Assembly (NCBI GenBank): GCA_028583605.1
Contig: CM053329.1
Span: forward strand, 13,921,001-13,985,000
Length of the DNA stretch: 64,000 nucleotides
Direction of reading: 5' to 3'
DNA from: Dastarcus helophoroides
Lineage: Eukaryota > Arthropoda > Insecta > Coleoptera > Bothrideridae
The translations under genes and the position numbers were made by a program. The notes beneath the pieces are model-generated. The model saw nothing but the letters and a program-made list of their open reading frames with translations, ran no database searches and had not been told where the DNA came from. Shown piece by piece: positions 11,398 through 22,487 of the stretch. The first letter of the stretch is position 1, and each line of letters opens with the position of its first letter.

Positions 11398-11492
11398 GGT
11401 GGAACGGACTGGTCCTTGGTTATCTTCTTTATAGAGCAACCATCGTTGTGTTTTTTAATCTTTCTTGGTTTCAGAGGACAAGATTTGTATTC
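11398..11492. mobile_element. Dispersed repeat family A fragment
   Basis: The fragment begins TGGTGGAACGGACTGGTCC and continues GGTTATCTTC. It then joins an inverted family A segment (AGAGCAACCATCGTTGTG to GGACAAGATTTGTATTCC). It lies between the ATT microsatellite and the right half of the 766-bp repeat unit. Confidence 0.65.
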
Positions 11493-12790
11493 CAATTCTT
11501 ATTATTTCTCAAAGATTTGACTTTTTTTTTGAATATTTCGACATTTCCTGGAAGTTTTCACTTTTATATGGTAAATTAGACTTCTATTTGAAAAATTTGA
11601 CATTTTGTTTTAAATTTTCACTTTTTGAAACAGATTTCTTTAACATTTCGGCTTTTTTCGAACCTTTCAAGAATTTTCACTTTTTTGAAACCATCCACTT
11701 TTTATCATCAAAATTTCGATTTAGTCTCGAAGCTATAATGGCTTTTTTTCAAAATTTGAACTTTTTAAAAATTTCGAATTTTTTTTGTAAACTTCGACTT
11801 TTTTCAAAATTTCTTCGAGAATTCTGACCTTTTTCTCGAAACTTCGAATTTTGATAGTTTGGACTTTTTGAAAAATTCGTCTGTTTCTGAACATTTGAAA
11901 TTTTTGGAAAAATTTGACTTATTAGAAAATATTCGATTTTTTTACATTTTTATTTTTTTGGAAATTCCGTTTATTATCATCAAAATTTCGACTTTTCCTC
12001 GAAGTTATGGCTTTTTTTCAGAATTTGAACTTTTACAAAATTCTGTCTTTTTTCAAAATTTCGAATTTTGGTGAAGACTTCAAATTATTTTCGAAAATGT
12101 TCATCTTTTTTTCGACACTTTAAATTATTGCAACTTTGACTTTTAAAAATTCGTGTGTTCTTGAAACTTTTAAGTTCTTGGAAGAATCTGACTTTCTAAG
12201 TTGCGACTTTTTAAAATTTAAAACCTCTGCCTTTTTTTTTGAAAATTTCCATCTTTTTTCAAACTTCTTATTATTTCTCGAGGTTTTGACTATTTTTGAA
12301 TATTTAGACTTTTCTGGAAGTTTTCACTTTTACATGGTAAATTAGACTTCTATTTAAAAAATTTGACATTTTGTTTTAAATTTTAACTTTTTAAAACAGA
12401 TTTCTTTAACATTTCGGCTTTTTTCGAACTTTTCAAGAATTTTCACTTTTTTTGAAACCATCCACTTTTCATCATCAAAATTTCGACTTAGTCTCGAAGC
12501 TGTAATGGCTTTTTTCAAAATTTGAACTTTTCAAAATTTGAACTTTTTCAAAATTTGAACTTTTTCAAAATTTGTACTTGTTCAAAATTTAAACTTTTTT
12601 AAAATTTTTTTTGAAAACTTCGACTTTTTTCAAAATTTCTTCGAGAATTCTGAGCTTTTTCTTAAAACTTCGAATTTTGATAGTTTGGACTTTTTGAAAA
12701 ATTTGTCTGTTTCTGAACGTTTGAAATTTTTGGAAAATTTTGACTTCGTCAGTTGCGAATTTTTAATTTTTTTAACAAATTATATAAAAC
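11493..12790. repeat. ~766-bp tandem duplication in T-rich array
   Basis: GTAAATTAGACTTCTATTT at 11571 recurs at 12337 (offset 766). The flanks match for several hundred bases, including GAAACAGATTTCTTTAAC / AAACAGATTTC and CATCATCAAAATTTCGACTT. Position 12268-12275 (TTATTATT) in copy 2 corresponds to the point at which copy 1 is split by the LINE. No genes. Confidence 0.8.
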
Positions 12791-13424
12791 GAATTCGAGA
12801 CCTAATTAAATTTCGATTTTAAGGCTACCAGTAGTATTTTTCAAGTTTAATCCAAAACATTTCATTAGAAATTTCCACCTCAGATTTTAAACTGATAAAA
12901 CATCGAAATTTCTGAAAAATAAGCGAAATATTTCTAAAAATAATCTCATTTTATTGATCGGAATTTCGGCTCTTTTTTTCTGGAAGTTTCGAACTTAATC
13001 GCTGAAGTTTAAAGTCGAAAGTTCCATCTGCTTATCAAAACTGCTTCTCAAAACTTTGGGAAATATTTGAAGTTTGGAAAAAATGTCTAATTTTCACAAA
13101 TTAAAAAAGAGTTGTTTTAGCCGGAAATGTTCAGGAATAAACCTAAAATTTCGAAAAAAAAAAGTCTAAGATTTTTGATTTTGTGCAAAAATGTTGAATA
13201 TAAACTCGAAAATTCGAGAAGAAATGTCAAAATATTTAAAAAATGTTCCCTTAACATTTCGGTTTAAACATCGGAAGTACCAAACTAAAGCCAACATTTC
13301 GAGTTTAAAACTTAAATGTTTAGAAGTCTATATAAAAATAAATAAAAAGACTAAATATGCAGCGATCACCTGAAAAAATTTGGATAAATTCGTGTGGCAG
13401 ACTTGAGCCAAATTCATCAACATA
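12791..13424. other. AT-rich, no gene recognised
   Basis: Mixed-polarity AT array fragments continue. The 60-codon open frame at 13191-13373 is Lys/Ile/Asn-rich and resembles neither a known family nor a coding exon. Confidence 0.5.
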
Positions 13425-13650
13425 TGTCAGTTCTCGATGCGTATTGATAACGGAGTGTATTCTTGATTGCATACCTTTTAGGCAGTTTTAATGCCTATTT
13501 TTACTACCTTAGAGACCAAATTCTAAAAAATCCTCTCTTAGTGCTCAGCTACGTATTATGGGGAACACCTGTGTGAAATTTCATGCTGCTAGACCCATCG
13601 GTTTAGGCTATACGTTGTCTGTCAGTCAGTGCTTACAGATTTATTAAATA
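13425..13650. mobile_element. Relic of the insect-type dispersed repeat
   Basis: The phrases GTGTGAAATTTCATGCTGCT, CATCGGTTTAGGCTATAC and TGTCTGTCAGTCAGT are typical of the 3' portion of the same class of dispersed repeat seen at 6412-7015. It is non-coding, and assignment is by phrase similarity only. Confidence 0.35.
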
Positions 13651-14800
13651 GATAAGAAGGAAGCAATATTTGTCAATTTTATAAAAAATAGATCACACAA
13701 ATAGAAATAGAAAAATGTTCTCAAGTGCCATTTAACAACATTTTTATTCGTATTTAAATTGTATTTAGTTTGCAAATCATTTTTGTTTAAATACGAGCTG
13801 AATTGTAAAAAGTAATTTTAATTCAAGTGCAGTACTTTAAATGTGATATGAATTTTATTCTAAATAGTAATAATTTGAAAAATAGTTTACCATGACATCA
13901 TCAAATGACCAAGTTTGAATGGGATGTCGTTAATTTTTACTACCTTATTTGCATAATACTTACATAAATGACAAAAAAAAATATAAAGAAGTGACACTGA
14001 TTTATACATAGGCAAAGAAAAACAGTTTATTAATAAAATTGATTTTGTAATTAATATTATTTTTTAAAGCTTACACAGATTTTGCATAATACTCTTGATG
14101 CCTATTAGGACAATTATACAGATATATGCACAATTATAATTACTTTATATTTAAAACTAATAAATTCAATTTCACGACTTACGTTTTTCTTCATCGAATC
14201 AAAACGCAATAAATGATAAATAATATATAAATAAAAATAACGTAATATTTCGCTAGAGTTCAAGAAAGTAAAAATAAAGCCTATTAATATGTAAAATACT
14301 GTTTCACTTTGTAGATTCCAGTGATATAATAAAAAACATCTATCTAGAGGTCAACGATCAAAATCTAAAAGAGAAATATTCAAATGAGTTTGTCTACATA
14401 AATTAATTTGTCAGATACAGCTCTTAAGCGCGATAGTTAGAGGTTCACTAAATTGAATGTATTTGTTTGCGTAATTAAAATGTGACGTAAACGAACAAAT
14501 TTCCGTTACACGTCCAAAAATTTTCCTCCCTGAATTGTTCCAAATTTTCCCAATTAAAAAAACAATTTAGATAGACCTGAAAAACACTAATGGAGTTTAC
14601 TTTGTAAACAAAATCACTTATTTAATTATGAGCACATTAAATGATTGTTATTTAATTAAATGACGACTTCTGTTTCAAATCTGAAATTATTATAGGTAAG
14701 CCAACGCCATGACCCCACTTAATTAGGCATTGAATAACTTATGACCAATTAAATGTTCTGTAATTAAACAGTTAAACGTGCTTAAAATTGAAAATATGTA
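13651..14800. other. AT-rich single-copy-like region, nothing recognised
   Basis: Both strands lack long protein-like frames, tandem repeats or terminal inverted repeats that I can recognise. AATTAAAT-type words are frequent. Confidence 0.5.
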
Positions 14801-14862
14801 CAACCGCAACGTAGACTAGTTTCGGTCTTCCTTGGCCTCATCAGTATGGTGCGGTGGTTGGA
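14801..14862 (-). ncRNA. Hammerhead ribozyme candidate (type I, minimal stem III)
   Basis: Read on the minus strand, the core box CTGATGA lies at 14844-14838 and GAAA at 14823-14820. The cleavage triplet GTC is at 14816-14814, with the predicted cut between 14814 and 14813. Stem II is GGCC/GACC (14837-14834 with 14827-14824) around AAGGAA, with one C-A mismatch. Stem III is two pairs closing a UA loop within the palindrome CTAG. Stem I pairs CACCGCACCATA with TACGTTGCGGTTG, with internal mismatches as needed for loop-loop contact. All conserved core bases are present. Hammerheads with very short stem III are known from retrotransposons and satellites. Activity is inferred, not shown. Confidence 0.65.
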
Positions 14863-14887
14863 TACACTTCCAAGTTAAAGCCGCTAG

Positions 14888-15620
14888 TCAGTCGTATAAG
14901 TGTCCAAGAGAGTAAACCCCCATTGGGTTATGTGTTCTTAGTTTTAATTTGATTTCTATTATGAGCAGATGATGGTCGTCTCCTACATCTGCCGACCGCT
15001 TGTTTCTAACAGCAATGAGACAGCTTCTCCATTTTTTATTTATTACTATATATTCTATTTGATTTTTCGTTCTATTATCTAGTGAGATCCAAGTTACCTT
15101 GTGAATTTCTTTAGGGGGGAATAGTGTGCCTCCAACTACGAGGTTGTTTTCAACGCGTAACTCTGGCAATATTTTCCCATTTGTGTTTCTTATTCCTGTG
15201 CCACATCTACCCACAGTTTCTTCAAGTCATCTGTTGTCTCTTCCTACTTTAGCGTTCAGATCACCCATAAGAATCACGATGTCGCCTTTATGAATTTTCT
15301 GCAAGACGTCAGATAATTCTTTTCCCATTTGTGTACCATTCCTGTGCCACATCTACCCATAGTTTCTTTAAATTCTCTGTTGTCTTTTCCTACTTTAGCG
15401 TTCAGATCACCCATAAGAATCACGATGTCGCCTTTATGAATTTTCTGTAAGACGCCAGATAATTCTTGGTAAAATTTTTCTTTTATTTTCATTTCAGCTA
15501 CTTCAGTTGGTGCATAAAATTGATCTAATAAGGATACAAAAATGTTTTCTAAAAATCTTAATACGTTGTCAAAAAAACTGCAAAATACAAGGTCAGAAGT
15601 TTCATCTATTTCGAATTCAA
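14888..15620 (-). pseudogene. LINE apurinic-type endonuclease fragment
   Basis: Minus-strand frames show QFYAPTEVAE (~15510), then ILMGDLNAKVGKDNREF (~15440-15390), the N-A-K-V-G endonuclease motif of APE-type LINEs. A C-terminal part follows with VTWISLDNRTKNQIEYIVIN and DVGDDHHLLI (the S/D-H catalytic end). The fragment is broken by stops, contains an internal 146-bp duplication and lacks any reverse transcriptase. Its stop codon is at 14888-14890, 26 bp before the hammerhead candidate. Confidence 0.8.
15192..15475. repeat. 146-bp tandem duplication inside the endonuclease fragment
   Basis: ATTCCTGTGCCACATCTACC at 15192 recurs at 15338 (offset 146). The copies stay nearly identical through TCAGATCACCCATAAGAATC and the following ~60 bases. 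The duplicated MGDLNAKVG box shows it happened after the LINE became non-functional. Confidence 0.9.
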
Positions 15621-16230
15621 CCGGTGCATTCGTGCTTAATTAATAAATAAATGAAACGACACAAACATCCCAGCATCTTGTTTGTAACTGAAGAAGATCT
15701 TTGAAGGTTAAAATAACGTAATAGATGTTATTAGGGAATTATTTTTGCTTTAATATATGTGCATTGCATAATGTACTTGAAACAATTTTTATGATCGCTA
15801 TTCTGTTATGTCTGAGTGAAGGTTGTTGTTTCTCTTCTACTTTACAACATTTACCTAGTTTTTGTTGTAAATTTAACTATTCGTTATCATTGCATTAAAA
15901 TTTATCCAACGTAAAAGTTGTTAAATATTTAACATTGATAATAATCCAGTTGAAAAAATGTGATGGAGGTATATTGTAATTTAATCCGGTTGCATTATAT
16001 TAAATTACTCTTGCCTCTGCTAATTACGTGACAGAATCTCTCAATCTATGAATTTAGTCTGATTGTGAGTGTGAACAAAAACGTTTTTTTAATAAAGTTC
16101 ATTACTGAAGTGAAAACTTCTTTAGGCGCGTTGGATGATTTTAGATAGGGGGAAAACATAACTTCGCGTTACCATCACGCTAATTTGAACTACCGACATG
16201 CTCTAATGTTAACAGTCTATGTCGCTATGA
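15621..16230. other. AT-rich intergenic or intronic region
   Basis: No gene is seen. It contains a weak hammerhead-like motif on the plus strand at 15670-15730 (see findings). Otherwise there is no recognised repeat. Confidence 0.5.
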
Positions 16231-16422
16231 GTTTAGATTAAACACTTTATCCCGTACATTTCTCTCTGACGTAAGTGTCACCTATCCTGAGAGAAGCTAT
16301 CCGAGACTTATCTACACAGCTGGGAGGAGATAGGTTCTGTCAGGGTAGTTGACACTTATGTCAGAGAGAAAATATATTTTAAGTTAGAGAGAAATGTACG
16401 GAATAAAGTGCCTAATGTAAAC
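16231..16422. mobile_element. MITE with ~38-bp terminal inverted repeats
   Basis: The left end GTTTAGATTAAACACTTTAT matches the reverse complement of the right end (GTTTACATTAGGCACTTTAT) and continues CCCGTACATTTCTCTCT on both sides. A second inner inverted pair, TCTCTCTGAC(G/A)TAAGTGTCA, extends the foldback. There is no ORF. No clear target duplication is visible, so the superfamily is unknown. Confidence 0.75.
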
Positions 16423-16453
16423 GCACCCTAAGACGTCTAATGGAATTAAAAAA

Positions 16454-16545
16454 CGCGTTGACGATAGCGGGATTTGAACCGGTAACTTATCAGACCTATG
16501 AAACAATATCTGGCATCTTAATCACTTAACCATACGACCTTTCAC
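16454..16545 (-). mobile_element. tRNA-derived SINE head or tRNA pseudogene
   Basis: On the minus strand an A-box-like TGGTTAAGTGAT and a perfect B box GGTTCAAATCC are spaced as in a tRNA, followed by CGCTATCGTC and a T6 run (pol III terminator). The would-be acceptor 5' strand does not pair with TATCGTC, so it is not a functional tRNA. It lies just beyond the MITE at 16422. Confidence 0.55.
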
Positions 16546-17083
16546 AATAATACGAATTTTAATTAAATTTAAGAAGTTTTTACTTCTGATAGCAGTTCCC
16601 AGACTACCTATTTTTTTAAATTTTAAGACTAATAACGATTTTGACTATTAAGTGTAAAGATAGGTCATAGTATTTGTTCAATGTAATTATGCATATAGTG
16701 CCCTTTTTTTTAATGTAATATGTTGACAGTTGTTTATTAAATCTAACAGTATACCAGTTCAATTTTAATTAAAGAGTGATACCGTTCTTATCTCCCAGCT
16801 AATAGGGTGTTTTATTTGTATGCTCTGACTAATTAGAATATTATTTAATTAATAGCGAAACAAAATATTTGCATACTTGCATCGTTAAATGAAAAACGGA
16901 TTTTTTTTGCTAAGTATAATATGCATAAACCGAGTGGTAGCCAACAAAATGTAAATAATTCTATTAAAATACTACCTGCCTAGCCTTCGTCTACGTGAAA
17001 GAAGAGAAAGCAGGGGCGTATCGTGGCTTTTACGAATGGGGAAGCTGGCCGGACACCCTTTTAAAAGATTAATTACAATTTCC
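16546..17083. other. AT-rich, no gene recognised
   Basis: Nothing coding is seen. GCCTTCGTCTACGTGAAAG near 16982 recalls the start of the insect-type dispersed repeat at 6412 and may be a short relic. Confidence 0.45.
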
Positions 17084-18185
17084 TTTCAACTGATTAGATT
17101 TTGAATTCAAAATGTAATGTCGTGTTTCGATTAGTCAAAATATCGATTTAAATTCGGAATGTCAATACAAAATTCAAATTTCGACAAGGTGATCCAAATA
17201 TTGGAAAAAAATTTTGAAATTTTAAATCTAAATCCAGATGTTCGTCCAAATTGATTTTAAAGAAATCTAATTCTTCAAATTTTAAATTAAACTTTGGATA
17301 TTATTTCTTTAATGTTCAATTTGGTTTTTGGACTATTTTATTTTTCGAATTTTTCTCTTTAAATTTGGATCTTTACTCAAAATTTCGTATCAAAATTCTA
17401 AATTAAAACAAAACAGAAATTTTAAAAATAAACTCATAATTTATGTTAAAAAATTACAAAAATTATTTTAATCACAAAATGGAACTTGGGCAAGAATAGA
17501 ACTTTTTCCTAAGTTTTTCTTTAAAACCTCAACATTTAAAGAAAATCTAAACTTTAGGAAAATTTAAATTTATTTTTCGAGAAGATTAAAATGTTCAAAA
17601 AAGTCCAAATTATCAAAAAGTTAAAATTTTCATTTCAACTGATTACATTTTGAATTCAAAATGTAATGTCGTGTTTCGATTAGTCAAAATATCGATTTAA
17701 ATTCGGAATGTCAATACAAAATTCAAATTTCGACAAGATGATCCAAATATTGGAAAAAAATTAAAAATCTTAAATTTAAATCCAGATGTTTGTCCAAATT
17801 GATTTTAAAGAAATCTAGTTCTTTAAATTTTAAGTTAAACTTTGGATATTATTTCTTTAATGTTCAGTTTAGTTTTTGGACTATTTTATTTTTCGAATTT
17901 TTCTCTTTAAATTTGGATCTTTACTCTCTTTACTCTTTACTTTCGTATCAAAATTCTAAATTAAAACAGAACAAAAATTCTAAAAATAAACTCATCGTTT
18001 ATGTTAAAAAGTTAGAAAAATTATTTTAATCACAAAATGTAGCTTGGGCAAGAATAGAACTTTTTCCAAAGATTTTCTTTTAACATTTAAAGAAAATCTA
18101 AACTTTAAGAAAATTTAAATTTATTTTTCGAGAAGATTGAAATTTTCAAAAATGTCCAAATTGTCAAAAAGTTGGAATTTTCAAA
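17084..18185. repeat. 549-bp tandem duplication
   Basis: GAATTCAAAATGTAATGTCG at 17103 recurs at 17652 (offset 549). The two copies align over their whole length, through CGATTAGTCAAAATATCG, ATTTCTTTAATGTTCA and TTGGGCAAGAATAGAAC. Divergence is modest, so the duplication is younger than the motif arrays around it. The Phe/Lys-rich ORF in copy 2 is not protein-like. Confidence 0.9.
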
Positions 18186-21100
18186 AAAAGTCGAAATCCC
18201 GAAAGAAAACTGTCAACTTTGATTACTAAAAATTTAAATATTTCCACACTGGAACAGATATTGAAGAAAATTAATAATGATAATGTTTCCCACCTATAAA
18301 AGTCCAAAATAAAGAATAATCCCGAAAGAATTCAAAATTTTCAAAAAATTCAAAATTTTATAATTGGTTTTAAAATTTCCTGAAAAAGTTGAAATTTTGA
18401 AAAAACGGGGAAATTTTTCTGAAAAGTCCAATTCAAAAAAGGTTCAACTTATTTTTAAAGTAGAAATTTCGAAAAATTGGAATTTTTTAGAAAAACCCGA
18501 ATTTTGAAAAAAATCGAAATTTTTGAGTCAATATTTGAGTTCAAATTTCCACCAAAAGTTGAAACCTCGAAAAAATTGACTGTTTTTAAACAATACTTAA
18601 AACTTTGAGGAAAAGATTTACATTGTAGAAAAAACCAAATTTTCTAAAAATTCGAAATTTTCATCATAATTAAAAATTCGAGAAATACTCAGTTTTAAAA
18701 AAGTCAAAATTTTCGAAGAAATCGAAATTGCAATTAAAAAAGTCGACATTAGGAGAAAAAATCAAAATTTAGAAAAAAGAAAGTTTTGGTAAGTTAATAT
18801 GAGAGGTCTACATTGTTAAAAAAGTTTAAAGTTTCAATAATAAATCGAAATGTAAAAAAGTCAAATTTTTTAAAAATATTCAAATTTTCAAAACAAGTGA
18901 ATTTGCCAAAAAAGTTAAATATTACAAATAAATCACAATTTGCAGAAAAATTTGAAATTTGGAGAAAGCAATTGAAATGCTGAGAAACAGTCGAATTTTT
19001 CAAAAAAAGTCAATTTTTTTGAAAAATAGCCCAATTAAAAAAACTTGGAATGCTTCAATAGTTTCAAAAATAATTCAAAATTCCAGATAAACTTGAATTT
19101 TAGAAAAACTTGGACATTTTTGAAAAGTGGTCAAATCGTCAGGAAAAAAACTAGATTTTATAAAAAATCAAATTTTCAAAAAAGTTGAAATTTTCAAAAA
19201 GGAAATTTTGAACAAAAATGTAAATTTTATTTAAGAGAGTCAGGAATTTTTAAACAATTGAAATTTTTGCAAAAACTTTCAGTAGAATTTTAAAAAGAAT
19301 TTTTTGGTCGAGATTTTTAGTTAAAAGTTTAAAAAAAAAGATATTTTTGTATACTTTTGAGAAACATAGTTGATATTTCGAGAAATCTTGAATTTTTCAA
19401 ATAAATAATTCAAATTTTCAACAAAAGTAAATTTGCCAAAAAAGTTAAAAATTACAAATAAATCAAAATTTCGAGAAAAATTTGAAATTTGGTGAAAGAA
19501 ATTAAAATGTTGGGAATTTTAGAAACTCTTTTACATTTTTGAAAAGTGGTCAAAACGTCTGGAAAAAAATTAGATTTTATAAAAAATCAAATTTTCAAAA
19601 AAGTCAAAATTTTCAAAAAGGTCGAAATTTTGAACAAAAATGTAAATTTTATTTAAAAAAGTCAGGAATTTTTAAACAATTGTAATTTTCGCAAAAATTT
19701 TGAGTAGAATTTTAAAAAGAATTTTTCGGTTTTAATTTTTTTAAAAAGTCGAGATTTTTAGTTAAAAGTTTTGAAAAAAAAAGGTATTTTTGTGTACTTT
19801 TCAGAAATATAGTTGATACTTCGAGAAATCTTGAATTTTTCAAATAAATAATTCAAATTTTCAAGAGTCTTTAGAGTTTTAGTTTACAAAAAGTCAAATT
19901 TGGAAAAAATGTCGAAAATTAAAAAAAAAAGTAATATTTTTGAATCAAGTTTTTTAAAAATATTCAAATTTTCAATAAAAGTGAATTTGCCAAACAAGTT
20001 AAAAATTACACATAAATCAAAATTTCGAGAAAAATTCGAAATTTGGAGAAAGAAATTAAACTGTTGAGAAAAAGTCAAATTTTTGAAAAAAAGTCAAATT
20101 TTTGAAAAATAGCCCAATTAAAAAAACTTGAAATGCTTCAATAGTTTCAAAAATAATTCAAAATTCCAGAAAAACTTGAATTTTAGAAAAACTTTTTGAC
20201 ATTTGCTCAAAACGTCAGGAAAAAACTAGTTTATAAAAAATTAAACTTTCAAAAAATCGAAATTTTGGACAAAAATATAAATTTTATTTAAAAAAGTCAG
20301 GAATTTTTAAGCAATTGATATTTTTGCAAAAATTTTCAGTCAGAATTTCAAAAAATAACTTTTTGGTCTTAATTTTCAAAAAAAGTCGAGATTTTTAGTT
20401 ACATTTTTTTAAAAAAAGGTATTTTTGTATACTTTTGAGAAATATAGTTGATATTTCGAGAAATCTTGAATTTTTCAAATAAATAATTCAAATTTTCAAG
20501 GGTCTTTAAAGTTTTAATTTCCAAAAAGTCAAATTTGGAAAAAATGTCGAAAATTAAAAAAAAATAATATTTATGAAAAATACAAATTTTCAGTTAAAAT
20601 TAAAAAAAGGCCTAATATTTGAAAAAGTGTCAATTTTGTTATCCGAAATTGCAAAAAATCAAATTTTTTTAAAAGGTCGAAATTTTCACAATATTCAAAA
20701 TTTTGAAGCCGAATTTCCAAAAAATAAAATTCAAATTAACAGAAGTCGAACTTTTCAAAATAGTCAAAACTTACAAAAAAAAGTCGAAATTTTGACATTA
20801 AAGTCAAAATTTTGAGAAACGTTTGAACAAAAAAGCGAAAATTTTTCATAAAATGACAAATTTGAAAGTATTACTTTTAACAAAAATCTTTTTAAAAGTT
20901 TATTTTTAAAAAGATCAAAATTTTCAATACAGTAAATTGGAATTTCGAAAAACAGTCAAAAACTGGATTATTTTTAGAATGCTGAAGTTAAACACCTAAC
21001 AATCGGAATAAAAAAATAAAATTCAAGTTCAAGATTTTCAAAAAAGTTGAAATTTCGAGAAAAGAGTTTGAAATTTTAACAAAAAGTCGAGATTTTGAAA

Positions 21101-21370
21101 AAGAGAAATTCGAAAAAAGTAAAATTTTGAAATGTCTAAATTTACAATAGTCGCAATTTTGAATAATAAATTGAATTATAAAAGGGGCAAATTTAATTCT
21201 GAAAACATTCCACATTAAAAAAAAACGATTTTAAAATAGCCAATATTTTCAGTGAAATTCAGTGAAATTAAAACGGGCAAATTTTCAAAACAAAATTTTA
21301 ATTCTGAAAACATTCCACATTAAAAAAAAACGATTTTGAAATAGCCAATATTTTCAGTGAAATTCGAAAT
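18186..21370. repeat. A-rich degenerate array with three larger repeat units
   Basis: The array is dominated by AAAAGTCGAAATTTT-type words. A longer block containing GTCAGGAATTTTTAA(A/G)CAATTG recurs at ~19239, 19661 and 20296 (offsets 422 and 635). The phrases AATTTAAAAAAGTCAGG and TTGATA(T/C)TTCGAGAAATCTTGA are shared. A small duplication of TTCTGAAAACATTCCACATT (21199 and 21301) lies at the end. No gene is visible. Confidence 0.75.
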
Positions 21371-21599
21371 CTCTCTCCAACGCTTTAAGAATTGATATAC
21401 AAATAAATTCCGATTAATTATGTCAAAAATAAGTTGAATTTGTTACGTTACGGACACAATTGTTAAATTTCGATCATAATTATTATCTAATATCAATAAA
21501 AAGAGGTCGCAGCTGTTGTGTAAAAGAAAGATATTTTAAAATAAAATGAGTTTGAACGTTTTCATTTTGTAAGGAAAGTTGCGCTCCCTAGCTTCCATG

Positions 21600-21712
21600 A
21601 ACATGCCACTAAGAGAAAGGATTCTCGAGTCACATTTTTGGAAATTCCCACTTTTTTGAAGAGGGAATTTCCAAAAATTTGACTCGAGAATCCTTCCTCT
21701 CAGTGGCATGTT
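21600..21712. repeat. Long hairpin: 50-bp inverted arms, 13-bp loop
   Basis: The left arm 21600-21649 (AACATGCCACT ... GGAAATTCCC) and the right arm 21663-21712 are reverse complements with three mismatches in 50. The loop is 13 bases. The hairpin lies in the putative intron or upstream region of the CRAL-TRIO gene. It could be a snap-back MITE, a hairpin-RNA source or a small foldback; no TSD is obvious. Confidence 0.9.
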
Positions 21713-22487
21713 TGGCACTTTTTTGAAGAGATCGATTTTTATTGAAAATTTCGACTTATATCGAATTTTTGAAGTTTTTAGAATATTTTGACCTCTTTTA
21801 AAAGTTTGATCTTATTTTTGAAAATGTTGCCTTTTTTTTTAAATTTGCCCCAGAATTTTTTTTGACTGTTTTTAAAATTGAATTGTTTAGAATCATTCTT
21901 TTTGAAAAGTTACATTTTTTGAAAGTTTCGGCCTTATCCACTTTTTCATAAAAAATACTTTGTCTCCAAGTACCCATTTTTCTGAAAATTTGGAATTTAA
22001 TCTAGATTTTGGTTTCAAAATTTCAATCTTTATCCGGAAATTCAACACGGTCAAAATTTCATGTAAAAAATTTAAAATTGGTAACTAAAAATTCTGATAA
22101 ACACTTGAAATTCAAAATAAAAACAACAAAAAATTGTCAACTGGAAATTTAGAATATTTTCTCATTAATTTAAATTTTCGAAAATATCAAAGACGAAACT
22201 TCAAAAAAAGACTTAACATAGAAAGGTTAAACGTTTCTTAACTTTTCCAAGTGGAAGAATAATTCTAGATTACAGTCTAAATTAAAATCAACATTTATAG
22301 AAAACATTTTTGAGCTTTAAAAGTCGAAATTTTAGAATATAAATTCAAAATAAAACTCGAAAGTTTGAGCAAAAGAGTCACAATTTTGAGAAACTCTCAT
22401 TTGTGTAGAAAATTCCGCTAATGCTTTGTGCAAAGTTTTTTCGCATATCGACTGATAAAAAAATGTAACGATTGGTTTTCATTTCAG
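21713..22487. repeat. Degenerate T-rich then A-rich array
   Basis: The AAATTTCGA-type array continues with a polarity change near 22050. It ends in the polypyrimidine acceptor (GGTTTTCATTTCAG) of the CRAL-TRIO exon. No exon with a phase-1 donor was identified here. Confidence 0.5.

Noticed and set aside
11202..11579. Open frames with poly-Ile or poly-Asn
   Set aside because: They simply translate the (ATT)n microsatellite.
16454..16545. Functional tRNA gene
   Set aside because: The B box and terminator are good, but the acceptor stem does not pair and the anticodon arm is weak.
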